A DNA stretch of 64,000 nt from contig NZ_JACODZ010000005.1 of the NCBI RefSeq assembly GCF_014280965.1, positions 124,001-188,000 of the forward strand, in the 5' to 3' direction. The notes under the pieces were generated by a model. It was not told the origin of the DNA. It did no database searches and worked only from the letters and a program-made list of their open reading frames with translations. This document shows, piece after piece, positions 53,745 through 64,000 of this stretch. A program made the translations under genes and the position numbers. Source of the DNA: Echinicola salinicaeni. Its GTDB lineage: Bacteria > Bacteroidota > Bacteroidia > Cytophagales > Cyclobacteriaceae. The first letter of the stretch is position 1, and every line of letters starts with the position of its first letter.

Positions 53745-54083
53745 GGTGGTGCCATTTTAATTACACAAACCTTAAATTGTTCTCAACATCAAAGAATAAG
53801 CTGAATTCAGTCAGACTAAATGACTAGCTTCTTCTATTTAATTTATTAAAATACAGTCAAGAATTAAAGAAATATCAGTTCTTTTCTTTCCACGCAAAAA
53901 ATCTAAAGCCAGTTCTAAATCAAAAAATACAACAAAATATTAATTTCGTTTACAATTATTCAATTTATACAAGTACGTATAAAATAAACAACAAAATATA
54001 AAGCAATTTATTAACAAAACAACATCTAAACCAACTCATTTTCAACTATATAAAGTTAATAATAATTTCATCCAAGTATCATC

Positions 54084-54281
54084 TCACACCCTTTCATGAA
54101 ATTTTATTCTGTTTTTAAAAAAAAGAATTACCTTTGCATCACTTATGATAAACATTGCCGCAATAAAAACTATCCCAACTCCACCCTGACCCTTGGTGGC
54201 TTTTTTTAATACTCCCATCATTAGTATAATATTGGGACAAATAACTGTGGCCAAAACAATCTGAATATACAATCTTACCAT
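54084..54281 (-). CDS. Possible small membrane protein, doubtful
   Basis: This 65-residue frame has two hydrophobic segments (about 3-25 and 34-56) joined by LKKATKGQGG. It is not recognised, and it lies antisense to what looks like the SulP leader with its own promoter and hairpin. It may be a chance frame. Confidence 0.3.
   Translation of the reverse strand: MVRLYIQIVLATVICPNIILMMGVLKKATKGQGGVGIVFIAAMFIISDAKVILFFKNRIKFHERV
54129..54207 (+). promoter_or_regulatory. Leader of the SulP gene: -7 box, short frame and terminator-like hairpin
   Basis: TACCTTTG (54129-54136) matches TAnnTTTG. A 14-codon frame (MINIAAIKTIPTPP) begins at 54145 and its end overlaps a hairpin, CCACC (54181-54185) and GGTGG (54195-54199), followed by seven T. 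The SulP ATG is about 95 bases further. The layout resembles transcription attenuation; this is inferred. Confidence 0.45.
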
Positions 54282-54301
54282 ACCAATTAAACAAAAAAGA
54301 C

Positions 54302-55840
54302 ATGACGCAAATGTTCTTTAACCTTTTTCGTCCAAAGCAATCAACACTTAAAGACGAAATACTATCAGGCTTAACTGTTGCACTGGCATTGGTTCCAGAA
54401 GCAGTCGCCTTCTCTTTGATCGCACAAGTATCTCCATTGATTGGACTCTATACAGCCTTTTTTATTGGCTTGATCACAGCAATGCTAGGTGGTAGACCTG
54501 GAATGATTTCCGGTGCCACTGGCGCTATCGCAGTGGTGGTAGTGGCATTGGTGGTAAGCCATGGTGTAGAATATCTCTTTGCAGCAGTCATTCTTATGGG
54601 TATCATTCAGATCCTTGTTGGCGTTTTGAAACTGGGAAAACTGATCCGTTTGGTCCCCCACCCAGTAATGTATGGATTTGTCAATGGTCTAGCTGTCATC
54701 ATTTTTTCTTCCCAATTTGAACAATTTAAAATCCAAACAGCCCCAGGAGTCAAAGAATGGATTTCAGGCCCTCCATTATATATTATGCTAGGCTTGGTTA
54801 TCCTTACCATGGTGATCATCAAATTCCTTCCAAAGCTTACTAAAGTCATCCCTTCAGCACTGGCGGCGATTTTAGTTATCTCAGGTATAGTGATCCTAGG
54901 AGGAGTGGACACCAAGACAGTCGGAGACATGGCCTCCATCTCAGGTGGCCTTCCAGAATTTCATTTACCAATGGTACCTTTAAATTGGGAAACCTTAATG
55001 GTAGTACTTCCCTATTCTGCTATCATGGCAGGCGTTGGGCTTATTGAAAGTTTGCTGACCTTATCCCTAGTAGATGAAATTACTGAGACCCGTGGTAATG
55101 GAAATAAAGAATGTATAGCACAAGGTGTAGCCAATGTCACTACCGGTTTCTTTGGTGGCATGGGAGGATGTGCCATGATCGGCCAAAGCTTGATCAACGT
55201 TAACGCTGGCGGGAGAAACAGGATTTCAGGAATCGTAGCTGCCTGCGGTTTGCTGACATTTATCCTTTTCTTCTCTTCTTATATAGAAATGATCCCTATG
55301 GCTGCCTTGGTGGGATTGATGTTCATGGTAGCTATCGGCACTTTCGAATGGGCATCCTTGAAGATTTTCAAAAAAGTTCCTTTCACGGACGTCTTAGTAA
55401 TGATTGTAGTGACCTTGGTAACTATTTTCTTGCACAACCTTGCCCTGGCGGTATTGGTCGGCGTGATCATTTCTGCATTGGTATTTGCTTGGGAAAACTC
55501 TAAAATGATCCGTGCACGGAAAACGATTGATGAAAACGGTGTGAAGCACTATGAGATTTATGGACCATTATTCTTTGCCTCAGCACTGACCTTTGGTGAG
55601 AAATTTGATCCTACAAATGATCCTGATGAAATCATCATCGATTTTGCTGAAAGCCGCATTGTGGACCACTCAGGTATAGATGCAGTACACAAGGTAACAG
55701 AAAGGTACAATAAGGTAGGCAAAACCGTCTATATCCGTCACCTAAGCACCAGCTCAAAAACCTTATTGGAAAAAGCAGAAAAAATCATCAGTGTTAATTA
55801 TGCTGACGATGATCCGAGTTATAAAATTGTAATGGATTGA
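54302..55840 (+). CDS. SulP-family anion transporter with STAS domain
   Basis: This 512-residue inner-membrane protein has about 12-14 helices. SulP hallmarks are LTVALALVPEAVAFSLIAQVSPLIGLYTAF, GRPGMISGATGAIA and VNGLAVIIF, and a cytoplasmic STAS domain from about 410 (IIDFAESRIVDHSGIDAV). SulP proteins carry sulfate, bicarbonate or other anions; the substrate is not clear here. A terminator follows. Confidence 0.94.
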   Translation: MTQMFFNLFRPKQSTLKDEILSGLTVALALVPEAVAFSLIAQVSPLIGLYTAFFIGLITAMLGGRPGMISGATGAIAVVVVALVVSHGVEYLFAAVILMGIIQILVGVLKLGKLIRLVPHPVMYGFVNGLAVIIFSSQFEQFKIQTAPGVKEWISGPPLYIMLGLVILTMVIIKFLPKLTKVIPSALAAILVISGIVILGGVDTKTVGDMASISGGLPEFHLPMVPLNWETLMVVLPYSAIMAGVGLIESLLTLSLVDEITETRGNGNKECIAQGVANVTTGFFGGMGGCAMIGQSLINVNAGGRNRISGIVAACGLLTFILFFSSYIEMIPMAALVGLMFMVAIGTFEWASLKIFKKVPFTDVLVMIVVTLVTIFLHNLALAVLVGVIISALVFAWENSKMIRARKTIDENGVKHYEIYGPLFFASALTFGEKFDPTNDPDEIIIDFAESRIVDHSGIDAVHKVTERYNKVGKTVYIRHLSTSSKTLLEKAEKIISVNYADDDPSYKIVMD

Positions 55841-55866
55841 TCCATTAAAACAAAGCAAACATTATA

Positions 55867-55899
55867 AAGCAGCGGTTTTTAAAATCGTTGCTTTTTTTT
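55867..55899 (+). terminator. Terminator of the SulP gene
   Basis: AAGCAGCGGTTTT pairs with AAAATCGTTGCTT through 13 positions including two G-U pairs, followed by a T-run. Confidence 0.85.
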
Positions 55900-56083
55900 A
55901 TTGCCTAAACGGGATATCAAACAGCTACTCTAGTTTGATTAAGGAAAACAAGATACCACAAACCCAAAACCACCTACAATTCACTATATTTCAAACCATT
56001 ACACCCCACCAATCACTTCCTGAATTGCAAAAATATGACTAAATTTATAATACTGATCCATTAACATTTTAAACCCAAATACC

Positions 56084-56503
56084 ATGAGCGCCTACGAAAA
56101 TGCAAAAAAATTCTTTCACAACTGTGAATCTGCAAAAGGATGGAAATCCTGCGAAAATTATGTAGCCCAAGACGCTAAATTCACCGCACAAAGTGAGGCA
56201 TTAAACGATGTTACAAAAGTTCAAGATTATGTAAATTGGGTAGAGCATTTAAGCACCATTACGATGCCTGGTTCTACCTATAACTTGCATGCTTCCGCTT
56301 TTGATGAATCAAATAAGACTGCCTTGTTTTTCTCCACTTTTACAGGAAAGCATACCGGAGAAGGAGGACCAATACCTCCTACCAATAAAACCACAAATTC
56401 AGAGTATGTTTATGCTATCAAAATGAATACGGAAGATAAAGTGGAAAGTATGACTAAAATTTGGAATTCCTCCTGGGCGATGCGCGAACTCGGGTGGATG
56501 TAG
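56084..56503 (+). CDS. SnoaL/NTF2-like fold protein
   Basis: This 139-residue protein has the NTF2-like pattern of an N-terminal helix pair (NAKKFFHNCESAKGWKSCENYV) and beta strands. Such folds include small polyketide cyclases and many proteins of unknown role. It is 31 bases upstream of a second NTF2-like gene, so they may be cotranscribed. Confidence 0.75.
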   Translation: MSAYENAKKFFHNCESAKGWKSCENYVAQDAKFTAQSEALNDVTKVQDYVNWVEHLSTITMPGSTYNLHASAFDESNKTALFFSTFTGKHTGEGGPIPPTNKTTNSEYVYAIKMNTEDKVESMTKIWNSSWAMRELGWM

Positions 56504-56534
56504 ATTATTTAAAACAATCATCAACTATAACTGA

Positions 56535-56915
56535 ATGGTCAAAATCACTTCTAGCCCTAATTGTGGAAACTCTCCAAAAATGGGGTTTCTAAAAGCGTTT
56601 AATATCGCCCTTGCAAATGGAAACAGGGATTTTATACTAGAAAGCGTATCTGAAGAAATTGTTTGGGACATTGTAGGGGACAAAAAAATTACTGGAAAAG
56701 AAAATTTTGAGAGTGAACTCCCCAGTTTGAAAACAAACAAGGTAACTGAATTAGTCCTACACCAAATATTATCCCATGGAAAAGAAGGTGCAGTAAACGG
56801 AATGATGAAAATGCAAAATGGAAAACAATATGCATTTTCCGATTTTTATCAATTCAGCAGTGCCAAAGGCAAGATAATTAAGGCTATGACTTCTTATATC
56901 ATAGAAATAAAATAA
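56535..56915 (+). CDS. Second NTF2-like fold protein
   Basis: This 126-residue protein shows FLKAFNIALANGNRDFILESVSEEIVWDIVGDKKITGKENF, the usual start of SnoaL-like/nuclear-transport-factor-2 domains. The end (SDFYQFSSAKGKIIKAMTSYIIEI) completes the sheet. The function is unknown. It is paired with the upstream gene and ends at a terminator shared with gapA. Confidence 0.75.
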   Translation: MVKITSSPNCGNSPKMGFLKAFNIALANGNRDFILESVSEEIVWDIVGDKKITGKENFESELPSLKTNKVTELVLHQILSHGKEGAVNGMMKMQNGKQYAFSDFYQFSSAKGKIIKAMTSYIIEIK

Positions 56916-56945
56916 GCCAGCTCGAAATCAATCAAGCTGGCTTTT
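56914..56945. terminator. Bidirectional terminator between the NTF2-like gene and gapA
   Basis: AAGCCAGCT and AGCTGGCTT form a perfect 9-base stem around a 12-base loop, with T-rich flanks on both strands. Confidence 0.85.
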
Positions 56946-56969
56946 ATATGTTCAAGGTTAAATCACCTC

Positions 56970-58292
<1,323 letters not shown>

Positions 58293-59699
58293 CTAAAGGG
58301 CCTCGATCCAAGCCACTATATCTGCCAATACTTCTTCATTAAAGGTTTCCTCTATTTGGGCATATTCATCAATGGCTCCTGTTTCAGCTGTTTGGAACAA
58401 GTGATTTAAACCAGGATATATTTTAAGGCTAATATTTTCCAATACTTCCACCTTTTTAATTTCTTCCAAAGATTGATAATTGATGCGACCATTTACCTGT
58501 ATATCCTTTTCTGCAAATAATGCCAATACAGGCATCTTAGTCTGACTAATATATGGTTCTGGATCAAATTTCATAAAATTAAAATACCATGGGGATACCA
58601 TTTGACTGTAGGCATCCTCCAATTCCCGGATTTGTTCTTGACTCAGGGAATCCATTTTATTCACCTCTTGTAGATGAGACTTTAGTGCTCCTGTCAAATT
58701 CCCTTTTAAATCATCAAAATCTTCTGTTTCTTCAAAAACCCTATAAAGTACTTCGTTGATTTTTCGCTGTTCTCCAATCAACTCCTCTGAAGCCCCATAG
58801 GATTCTAATACATCCTGACTTTGTTGCATCATCAGTTCAGAAATAGGAACAGTGGGGCCAGCTAAAGAAACAGCAAAGCTCATTCCTTTGGTTTCCGCAG
58901 CCATTATCCAGGCAATCATTCCTCCTTCACTATGCCCGATCACTCCACTCTTTAATTGATTAACAAAAGGAAATTTCTTCAAATGATTCAAGGCTACCTC
59001 AGCGTCTTTTTCAAAATCAAAGCTATTGGCTTCAGCAAAATCGCCCTCCGACTCTCCTACTCCCCGTTCATCATATCTCAAGACGGCTATTCCATTCTTG
59101 GTCAAATAATCAGCAATGACCAAAAATGGCTTATGGCCAAATATTTCTCCATTCCTGTTTTGCTCTCCAGAACCACTGACCAAAACGACAGCAGGAAAGG
59201 GGCCCATCCCTTTGGGCTTGGTAATGGTACCTTTTAACTTTATACCTGCTTTCAAATTTTGGAAACTGGTTTCAATAATATCATAATCAAAGGGTTCTTG
59301 GGGTTCCTGCGGCTTTGACGTCCCAAGCAGTTCTCCCTCTTCCATCCTGATCAAATCCAAAGGGATCTCTACTCCAGATTGGCTAAAAGTACCTTTGATG
59401 GTATCATTCATCAATACCCCCTCATAGGTGATTTTAAATTTTTCCAACTCCACAGTGACCATGGGGAACGAATATAACACCTTATCTGCAGCAAGTCCTT
59501 TTGCCCCCTGAGAAGGGCTGTCCATACTTCCCATCCATTCACCTGCCTCCTGCTCAAAATGAAACACTAAAGGGAGTTTTCTGGCCATAATACTGAGCTC
59601 TCCTTTCCAGCTACCTTGCAGTTTCTGAGCCTGCACGGATAAAAGGGCTAAAAAACTGATTGAAAAGGCAAGACAATACTTACTAAGACGAAGATTCAT
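58293..59699 (-). CDS. Exported alpha/beta hydrolase
   Basis: This 468-residue protein has a signal peptide (about 1-25, LLSVQAQ). An N-terminal beta domain (about 26-130) precedes an alpha/beta-hydrolase domain (150-468). It has VSGSGEQNRNGE in the oxyanion region, RYDERGVGES, nucleophile Ser257 in GHSEGG, an acid in FAEKDIQV and a histidine in YPGLNHLFQ. It resembles the BAAT/dipeptidyl-type exported esterases that are common in Bacteroidota. The substrate is unknown. Confidence 0.85.
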   Translation of the reverse strand: MNLRLSKYCLAFSISFLALLSVQAQKLQGSWKGELSIMARKLPLVFHFEQEAGEWMGSMDSPSQGAKGLAADKVLYSFPMVTVELEKFKITYEGVLMNDTIKGTFSQSGVEIPLDLIRMEEGELLGTSKPQEPQEPFDYDIIETSFQNLKAGIKLKGTITKPKGMGPFPAVVLVSGSGEQNRNGEIFGHKPFLVIADYLTKNGIAVLRYDERGVGESEGDFAEANSFDFEKDAEVALNHLKKFPFVNQLKSGVIGHSEGGMIAWIMAAETKGMSFAVSLAGPTVPISELMMQQSQDVLESYGASEELIGEQRKINEVLYRVFEETEDFDDLKGNLTGALKSHLQEVNKMDSLSQEQIRELEDAYSQMVSPWYFNFMKFDPEPYISQTKMPVLALFAEKDIQVNGRINYQSLEEIKKVEVLENISLKIYPGLNHLFQTAETGAIDEYAQIEETFNEEVLADIVAWIEAL

Positions 59700-59799
59700 G
59701 GACTTGATTTAGCTACTACTTTACAGATAGTTATAAATTAAATAACAAAATGTATTCCTAGGAATTTAAAGTTAATACGTTTTTCAGATATCTTCGTCT

Positions 59800-60030
59800 A
59801 TGCAAAAAGAAATCCTGCTTGATTTAGTAACAAAAAAAATGCCTTTTGGAAAGTATAAGGGAAGGCTTATTTGTGATATCCCTGAGCATTATTTGGTTTG
59901 GATGTATAGAAAAGGATTTCCTGAAGGGAAATTGGGCATGTGGCTAAACACCATGTATGAAATTCGCGTAAATGGTTTAGAATATTTATTGATAGAGCTG
60001 AAAAAGAAAATCCGATTAGGAGAGATATAA
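59800..60030 (+). CDS. DUF3820 family protein
   Basis: This 76-residue protein matches the DUF3820 pattern: MPFGKYKGRLICDIPEHYLVWM followed by KGFPEGKLG. The family's role is not established. The gene is short but ends at a good terminator. Confidence 0.85.
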   Translation: MQKEILLDLVTKKMPFGKYKGRLICDIPEHYLVWMYRKGFPEGKLGMWLNTMYEIRVNGLEYLLIELKKKIRLGEI

Positions 60031-60033
60031 AAA

Positions 60034-60068
60034 AGCCTCCCGAATCAATCAGGAGGCTAATATTTTTT
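60034..60068. terminator. Terminator between the DUF3820 and S8 peptidase genes
   Basis: AGCCTCC and GGAGGCT form a 7-base stem, followed by a T-run on the rightward strand. The leftward strand also ends in TTTTTA. Confidence 0.8.
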
Positions 60069-60083
60069 TATCTAAAAGTCATC

Positions 60084-61322
60084 TTAGTGAGATGCAATTG
60101 GATCAGGGTCCCCATCAGGGTCGCCATTTACGGTCCCACTGCTTTGGATATTTCCCAGTAACAGGATTCCTGCTACATGCGGAGCTGCCATGGAAGTCCC
60201 ACTAATCGTATTATACCCTCCATTTTTCCAAGTTGACTCAATGGATACACCTGGGGCACAGTAATCTACTGGAGGATTGGCAAAATTGGAAAAATAGGCA
60301 AAGTTATCATTTTTGTCCATGGCTGAAACAGTATAAATATTTGAACCATTTGCTCTTGCAGGAGAATGTCCATTGGCATTTTCACCTTCATTACCTGCTG
60401 CCAGACTGAATTTAATACCAGAAGCTGCCGCATCCTGTACCGCTTGGTCCAAAGCATTGGAAACAGGACCTCCCAAACTCATATTGGCCACATCTCCATT
60501 ACTGCCATTTGCCTTAACAAAATCCACTCCAGCGATTACACCAGAATAAGAACCTGAACCTCTCGAATCCAAGACTTTCACAGGAACCACTGTTGCACCA
60601 GCAGCCACTCCTATCACACCAATATCATTATTGATCGCGGCAATTGTCCCTGCCACATGGGAACCATGTCCATTCCCATCATCTAAAGATTTGCCATCTT
60701 TTCCTGTATTAAAAGCATTAAATCCCTTGGAAGCATCCACATTCAAATCCGGATGATCCAAATCTATTCCGGTATCAATGACGTAGGCCACATTGCTTCC
60801 TGAATAGTCAAAAGCTCCTCCTACTCTATCAATTCCATAAGGAACAGTTTCTCCAGCAGGCTCGCTATCTCCTCCTCCACCGCCATTTCCGGGGCCTTTA
60901 CCTGGAGGTGGGGCCAAAGCAATAACCCGGTCTTGCTCAATAAATTTAACCCGACTATCACTGCTTAGAAGATTGAGTTGCTGATCAGTTAATGCTACCG
61001 CAAATCCTTCTAGCGCAGCACTGAAGACCCTATCAATACTTTCAGGAGCCACTCGGAAATCCGATAGCATGGTCGCAACCTCCTTCCTCATTGCGGCTTG
61101 TATATCTTCATAATTACCTTTCCTTCTAAAGTTAATTTTATGGTCATTTAAAACCACAATATACTTTCCCGGTATCACTGTGCCATTAATATCAGCTGAT
61201 TGATCTACTGGCGCAGAAACAGTACCCTCTTCCACTTCCTGACATGAAGTTAGAATGGTTCCCAGACAAACCGATAAAACCACAGCTGGTCTCATCATTA
61301 CTTTTAATAAATACTTTCTCAT
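60084..61322 (-). CDS. Subtilisin-like S8 serine peptidase, lipoprotein
   Basis: This 412-residue lipoprotein has lipobox LTSC (Cys27). An inhibitor I9 prodomain (about 50-135, GKYIVVLND to FIEQDRVI), a glycine-rich linker and the S8 catalytic domain follow. The triad lies in VIDTGIDLDHPDL, GNGHGSHVAGT and SGTSMAAPHVAG. The C-terminus is short and ends in a DPDGDPDP stretch. It would cleave proteins at the cell surface or in the periplasm after self-removal of the prodomain. Confidence 0.93.
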   Translation of the reverse strand: MRKYLLKVMMRPAVVLSVCLGTILTSCQEVEEGTVSAPVDQSADINGTVIPGKYIVVLNDHKINFRRKGNYEDIQAAMRKEVATMLSDFRVAPESIDRVFSAALEGFAVALTDQQLNLLSSDSRVKFIEQDRVIALAPPPGKGPGNGGGGGDSEPAGETVPYGIDRVGGAFDYSGSNVAYVIDTGIDLDHPDLNVDASKGFNAFNTGKDGKSLDDGNGHGSHVAGTIAAINNDIGVIGVAAGATVVPVKVLDSRGSGSYSGVIAGVDFVKANGSNGDVANMSLGGPVSNALDQAVQDAAASGIKFSLAAGNEGENANGHSPARANGSNIYTVSAMDKNDNFAYFSNFANPPVDYCAPGVSIESTWKNGGYNTISGTSMAAPHVAGILLLGNIQSSGTVNGDPDGDPDPIASH

Positions 61323-61651
61323 CTTCTAACTTTTAAACAATTAATAATCAAAACAGTACAGAACAATTTAACTAAAATTAAACGGAAATCAACCTCATAC
61401 AACCATTTGTAAAGGCCCAAAAATATAAAAACTAATAATCAACCGATTTAGCAAACATGGAAGATCATAAAAATCCTAAAAACTTTATTTGTCAAACGGT
61501 ATGGTACCCAACCATAAAATACCCCGCTTAACTGAATTTGTTTCCACTCATAGAATATCATAAGTGTAGGGAAAACCTTTGTCTAATTTTGTAGTCTAAT
61601 ATAATACGCACGTAATATTCCTTTAACCATAAAAAACTGAACACCAGTAGT
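61323..61651. other. Divergent interval between the S8 peptidase and TonB receptor genes
   Basis: This 329-base AT-rich interval contains TAATTTTG at 61584-61591, an exact -7 box for the rightward gene 61 bases before its ATG. I see no other clear element. Confidence 0.45.
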
Positions 61652-64000
61652 ATGAACAAATTTTACCTAATTTTTTTAATGATAAATCTAACCTTGTGGG
61701 GAAATCTACGGGCGCAAGAAACCCTGAAGGGTAGAATCATTGACCAACAAAGTGAAGAAACTCTTCCTGGCGCTTATATATTTGTCAAGAATACCGAAAA
61801 TGAAACATTAAGCAACACCTACTCTGATGAAAATGGGGATTTTCAAATAGCCAAACCAGCTATATCAACCTTCATTCTTGAAGTTAGTTTCATTGGTTTT
61901 GAAACCTTAAAAAAAACATACGCCAATTTTCAGGGCAATGATCTTGGAACCATTGTTTTAGGCCAAGATGCCACGCAGCTTCAAGAAGTTGAGGTCAAAG
62001 GCCAAATCATGACCGGTGAAGTAAAAGGTGACACCGTTTCTTTCAACGCCAATGCGTATAAAACGCGTTCACAAGCTAGTGCCGGTGAATTGATTCGCAA
62101 AATGCCCGGAGTCAATATGAGAGGGGGAACTATAGAAGTTCAGGGCGAAACCGTCGGCCGAGTTTTAGTAGATGGAGAACCTTTCTTTGGAGATGATCCT
62201 GCTATGGCCATGCAAAATCTGCCAGTTGAGGTAATTGACAAAATTGAGTTTTTGGACCAGAAAAGTGACCAAGCAAAACTTACTGGTTTTGATGATGGAG
62301 AAACCATAAAAACCATCAATATCATCACTAAAAAAGACCGAAGAGGCGGGAAGTTCGGACAACTCTTTGCTGGATATGGTACTGACGATAATTACCTAGC
62401 TGGAGGAGCCATACATTTTTTTGAAGGAGCACAAAGACTTTCTATCCTGGGTTTGAGTAATAATATCAACCAGCAGAATTTTTCCGCTGATGATCTTACC
62501 GGTGCTTTCGGATCTGGCAATAACCGTGGCTGGGGAAGAAGGGATAGTGATGACCTTACGGTCAGATCACTGCCTGGTATTACGAAGACCAATGCTGTCG
62601 GTACCAATTTCACAGATAAATTCGACAATGGAAAAGCAAAGATCTCTGGTAACTATTTCTTTAATGATAGTAAAAACACCTTAAATAGGACTTCCAGTCG
62701 TGAATACATATTGCCTAGTGATAGTCTCCAATTTTATAATGAGGAAAGGTTGGACAAAAACAACAGTCAAACGCATAGAATGACCTTTAAATTGGAATAT
62801 GACATCTCAGATAAACATGCGGTTATTTGGAGACCTAGATTTTCATACCAAAAATCAGATGCAGTAAATAGTCTATTGGCAAGAAACCTCTATGACCAGT
62901 CCACTCCTATCAGTGAAACAGCCAACTTGACTACCTCTAATAGTGATGGACTAAGAATAGATAATGACTTAACCTATCGATATAAATTTAACAAACCGGG
63001 CAGGACAATTTCTACCACGATCGAATCCCGATATAGAAAAAACAATAGTGAATCCTTATTGATCTCTGCCAATAGGAATTACCAAAATGAAAACTTGGAT
63101 AGCCTGATTCAGAGAACCAATAGCACTTCAAATTCCAATAGATTTGAAGGTGAGATAGTATATACAGAACCTATCGGGGAAAACTCTCAATTGAGGCTGG
63201 AATATGAATTAAGAGATGACAGCGGACTGAGTGATAGAGATGTAAGCAAAAGGGAAATGGAATCTTTTAATTTTGAAAAAGACAGTACTCTTAGTAATGA
63301 ATTTGATAACGGCTATCGTCATCATGAGATGAACCTCGGCTATCAATATGCTGGTGAGGAATTAAGAATTTACTCTTCCTTTGTTTACCAAATAGCCGAC
63401 CTTAACAGTGACCGACTTTTTCCAGGCTTCGAAAATACCCAAAGGAACTTCAAAAATTTCATCCCAAGGGTGTATGTCACCTATGAACCCAATAAGCAAA
63501 CTAATATTAGGTTTGGTTATCGAACGGATACAGATGCCCCATCTGTAAACCAGTTACAGGATGTGATCAATAATAGCAACCCGCTTTCCATCTCTATGGG
63601 AAATCCAAATTTGGAACAAGAGTATGAACACAGGATCTTTACTAGGATAAGAAAAATCAACCTGGAAAACTCCAAATCATTCTTTATGTACTTTTCCGGC
63701 CGTGTGAGGAAAAACTATATGGGAACAAGCACCTTTATTGCAACACAAGATACACTTATTAACGATGAAGTATTATTGAGACAAGGCGGCCAACTAAGGA
63801 GACCAGTTAACCTTGATAATGCCTATGATGCAAGAACTAGCATTTCTTTTGGATTCCCATTGGGTTTTATGAAAAGTAACTTGAACCTGGATACAAGGTT
63901 CAGCTACTCTAATCAGCCGGGCTTAATTAATGAACAGCTCAATACCAACCACAACCTCGGCATGGGACAAGGCCTGTCCATTACTAGCAACTTTGGTGAA
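61652..64000 (+). CDS. TonB-dependent receptor with carboxypeptidase-like domain (runs off the right edge)
   Basis: The frame is open from ATG 61652 to the edge, giving 783 residues. It has a signal peptide ending near NLRAQ, a CarboxypepD_reg-like domain (ETLKGRIIDQQSEETLPGAYIFV to SFIGFET) and a plug region (TVSFNANAYKTR to RVLVDGEPFFG). A long beta-barrel region of the outer-membrane beta-barrel family 3 type (PF14905-like) follows. This group is distinct from the SusC receptors, which pair with SusD. The ligand is unknown. Its neighbour, the S8 peptidase lipoprotein, is divergent. Confidence 0.85.
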   Translation, partial: MNKFYLIFLMINLTLWGNLRAQETLKGRIIDQQSEETLPGAYIFVKNTENETLSNTYSDENGDFQIAKPAISTFILEVSFIGFETLKKTYANFQGNDLGTIVLGQDATQLQEVEVKGQIMTGEVKGDTVSFNANAYKTRSQASAGELIRKMPGVNMRGGTIEVQGETVGRVLVDGEPFFGDDPAMAMQNLPVEVIDKIEFLDQKSDQAKLTGFDDGETIKTINIITKKDRRGGKFGQLFAGYGTDDNYLAGGAIHFFEGAQRLSILGLSNNINQQNFSADDLTGAFGSGNNRGWGRRDSDDLTVRSLPGITKTNAVGTNFTDKFDNGKAKISGNYFFNDSKNTLNRTSSREYILPSDSLQFYNEERLDKNNSQTHRMTFKLEYDISDKHAVIWRPRFSYQKSDAVNSLLARNLYDQSTPISETANLTTSNSDGLRIDNDLTYRYKFNKPGRTISTTIESRYRKNNSESLLISANRNYQNENLDSLIQRTNSTSNSNRFEGEIVYTEPIGENSQLRLEYELRDDSGLSDRDVSKREMESFNFEKDSTLSNEFDNGYRHHEMNLGYQYAGEELRIYSSFVYQIADLNSDRLFPGFENTQRNFKNFIPRVYVTYEPNKQTNIRFGYRTDTDAPSVNQLQDVINNSNPLSISMGNPNLEQEYEHRIFTRIRKINLENSKSFFMYFSGRVRKNYMGTSTFIATQDTLINDEVLLRQGGQLRRPVNLDNAYDARTSISFGFPLGFMKSNLNLDTRFSYSNQPGLINEQLNTNHNLGMGQGLSITSNFGE

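Overview
The window looks like the chromosome of a low-GC member of the Bacteroidota, most likely order Cytophagales and close to the Cyclobacteriaceae. This is inferred from the SusC-type receptor, the many exported lipoproteins, the pectin utilisation locus, the SUF operon with a BrxA/BrxB protein, and promoters with a TAnnTTTG -7 box. I saw no rRNA, tRNA, CRISPR array, insertion sequence or prophage.

Region 1 (1-14.6 kb) is a pectin and rhamnogalacturonan utilisation locus. The leftward strand carries a GH105 unsaturated rhamnogalacturonyl hydrolase, a CE8 pectin methylesterase, a GH43, a GH28 polygalacturonase, two CE12-type SGNH acetylesterases, a CE8 plus alpha/beta-hydrolase fusion, and then the start of a SusC-type receptor that runs off the left edge. 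The rightward strand carries a LacI-family regulator with uxaC and uxaB, which take the released galacturonate into the isomerase route. ATCGAT/AACGAT-cored LacI-type operators lie before susC, between the two divergent arms, and inside the first codons of uxaC.

Region 2 (14.6-33 kb) is mostly housekeeping. It holds an S9 peptidase, an Lrp/AsnC regulator, sufBCDSE-sufT-brxB preceded by related palindromes, citrate synthase, a DEAD-box RNA helicase whose leader can sequester its own ribosome binding site, rsmE, a Crp-family regulator, an SMR exporter, kdsB, ferritin and small conserved proteins.

Region 3 (33-46 kb) has an FGE-type lipoprotein, then a tight four-gene leftward operon of unknown function. 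That operon encodes a lipoprotein, two small exported proteins, and a large exported leucine-rich-repeat protein with a repeated WW module. It is followed by the alaS-gatB-redoxin group and an M23 peptidase.

Region 4 (46-64 kb) holds a second LacI regulator, a LytS/LytTR two-component pair, a small lipoprotein gene frameshifted in a nine-base homopolymer, an MFS transporter, a cyclopropane synthase, a SulP transporter with an attenuator-like leader, gapA, an exported hydrolase, a subtilisin-like lipoprotein and a TonB-dependent receptor running off the right edge. The best candidates for undescribed biology are the LRR operon at 34473-38817, the helicase leader at 26742-26836, the operator inside uxaC, and the palindromes around suf.
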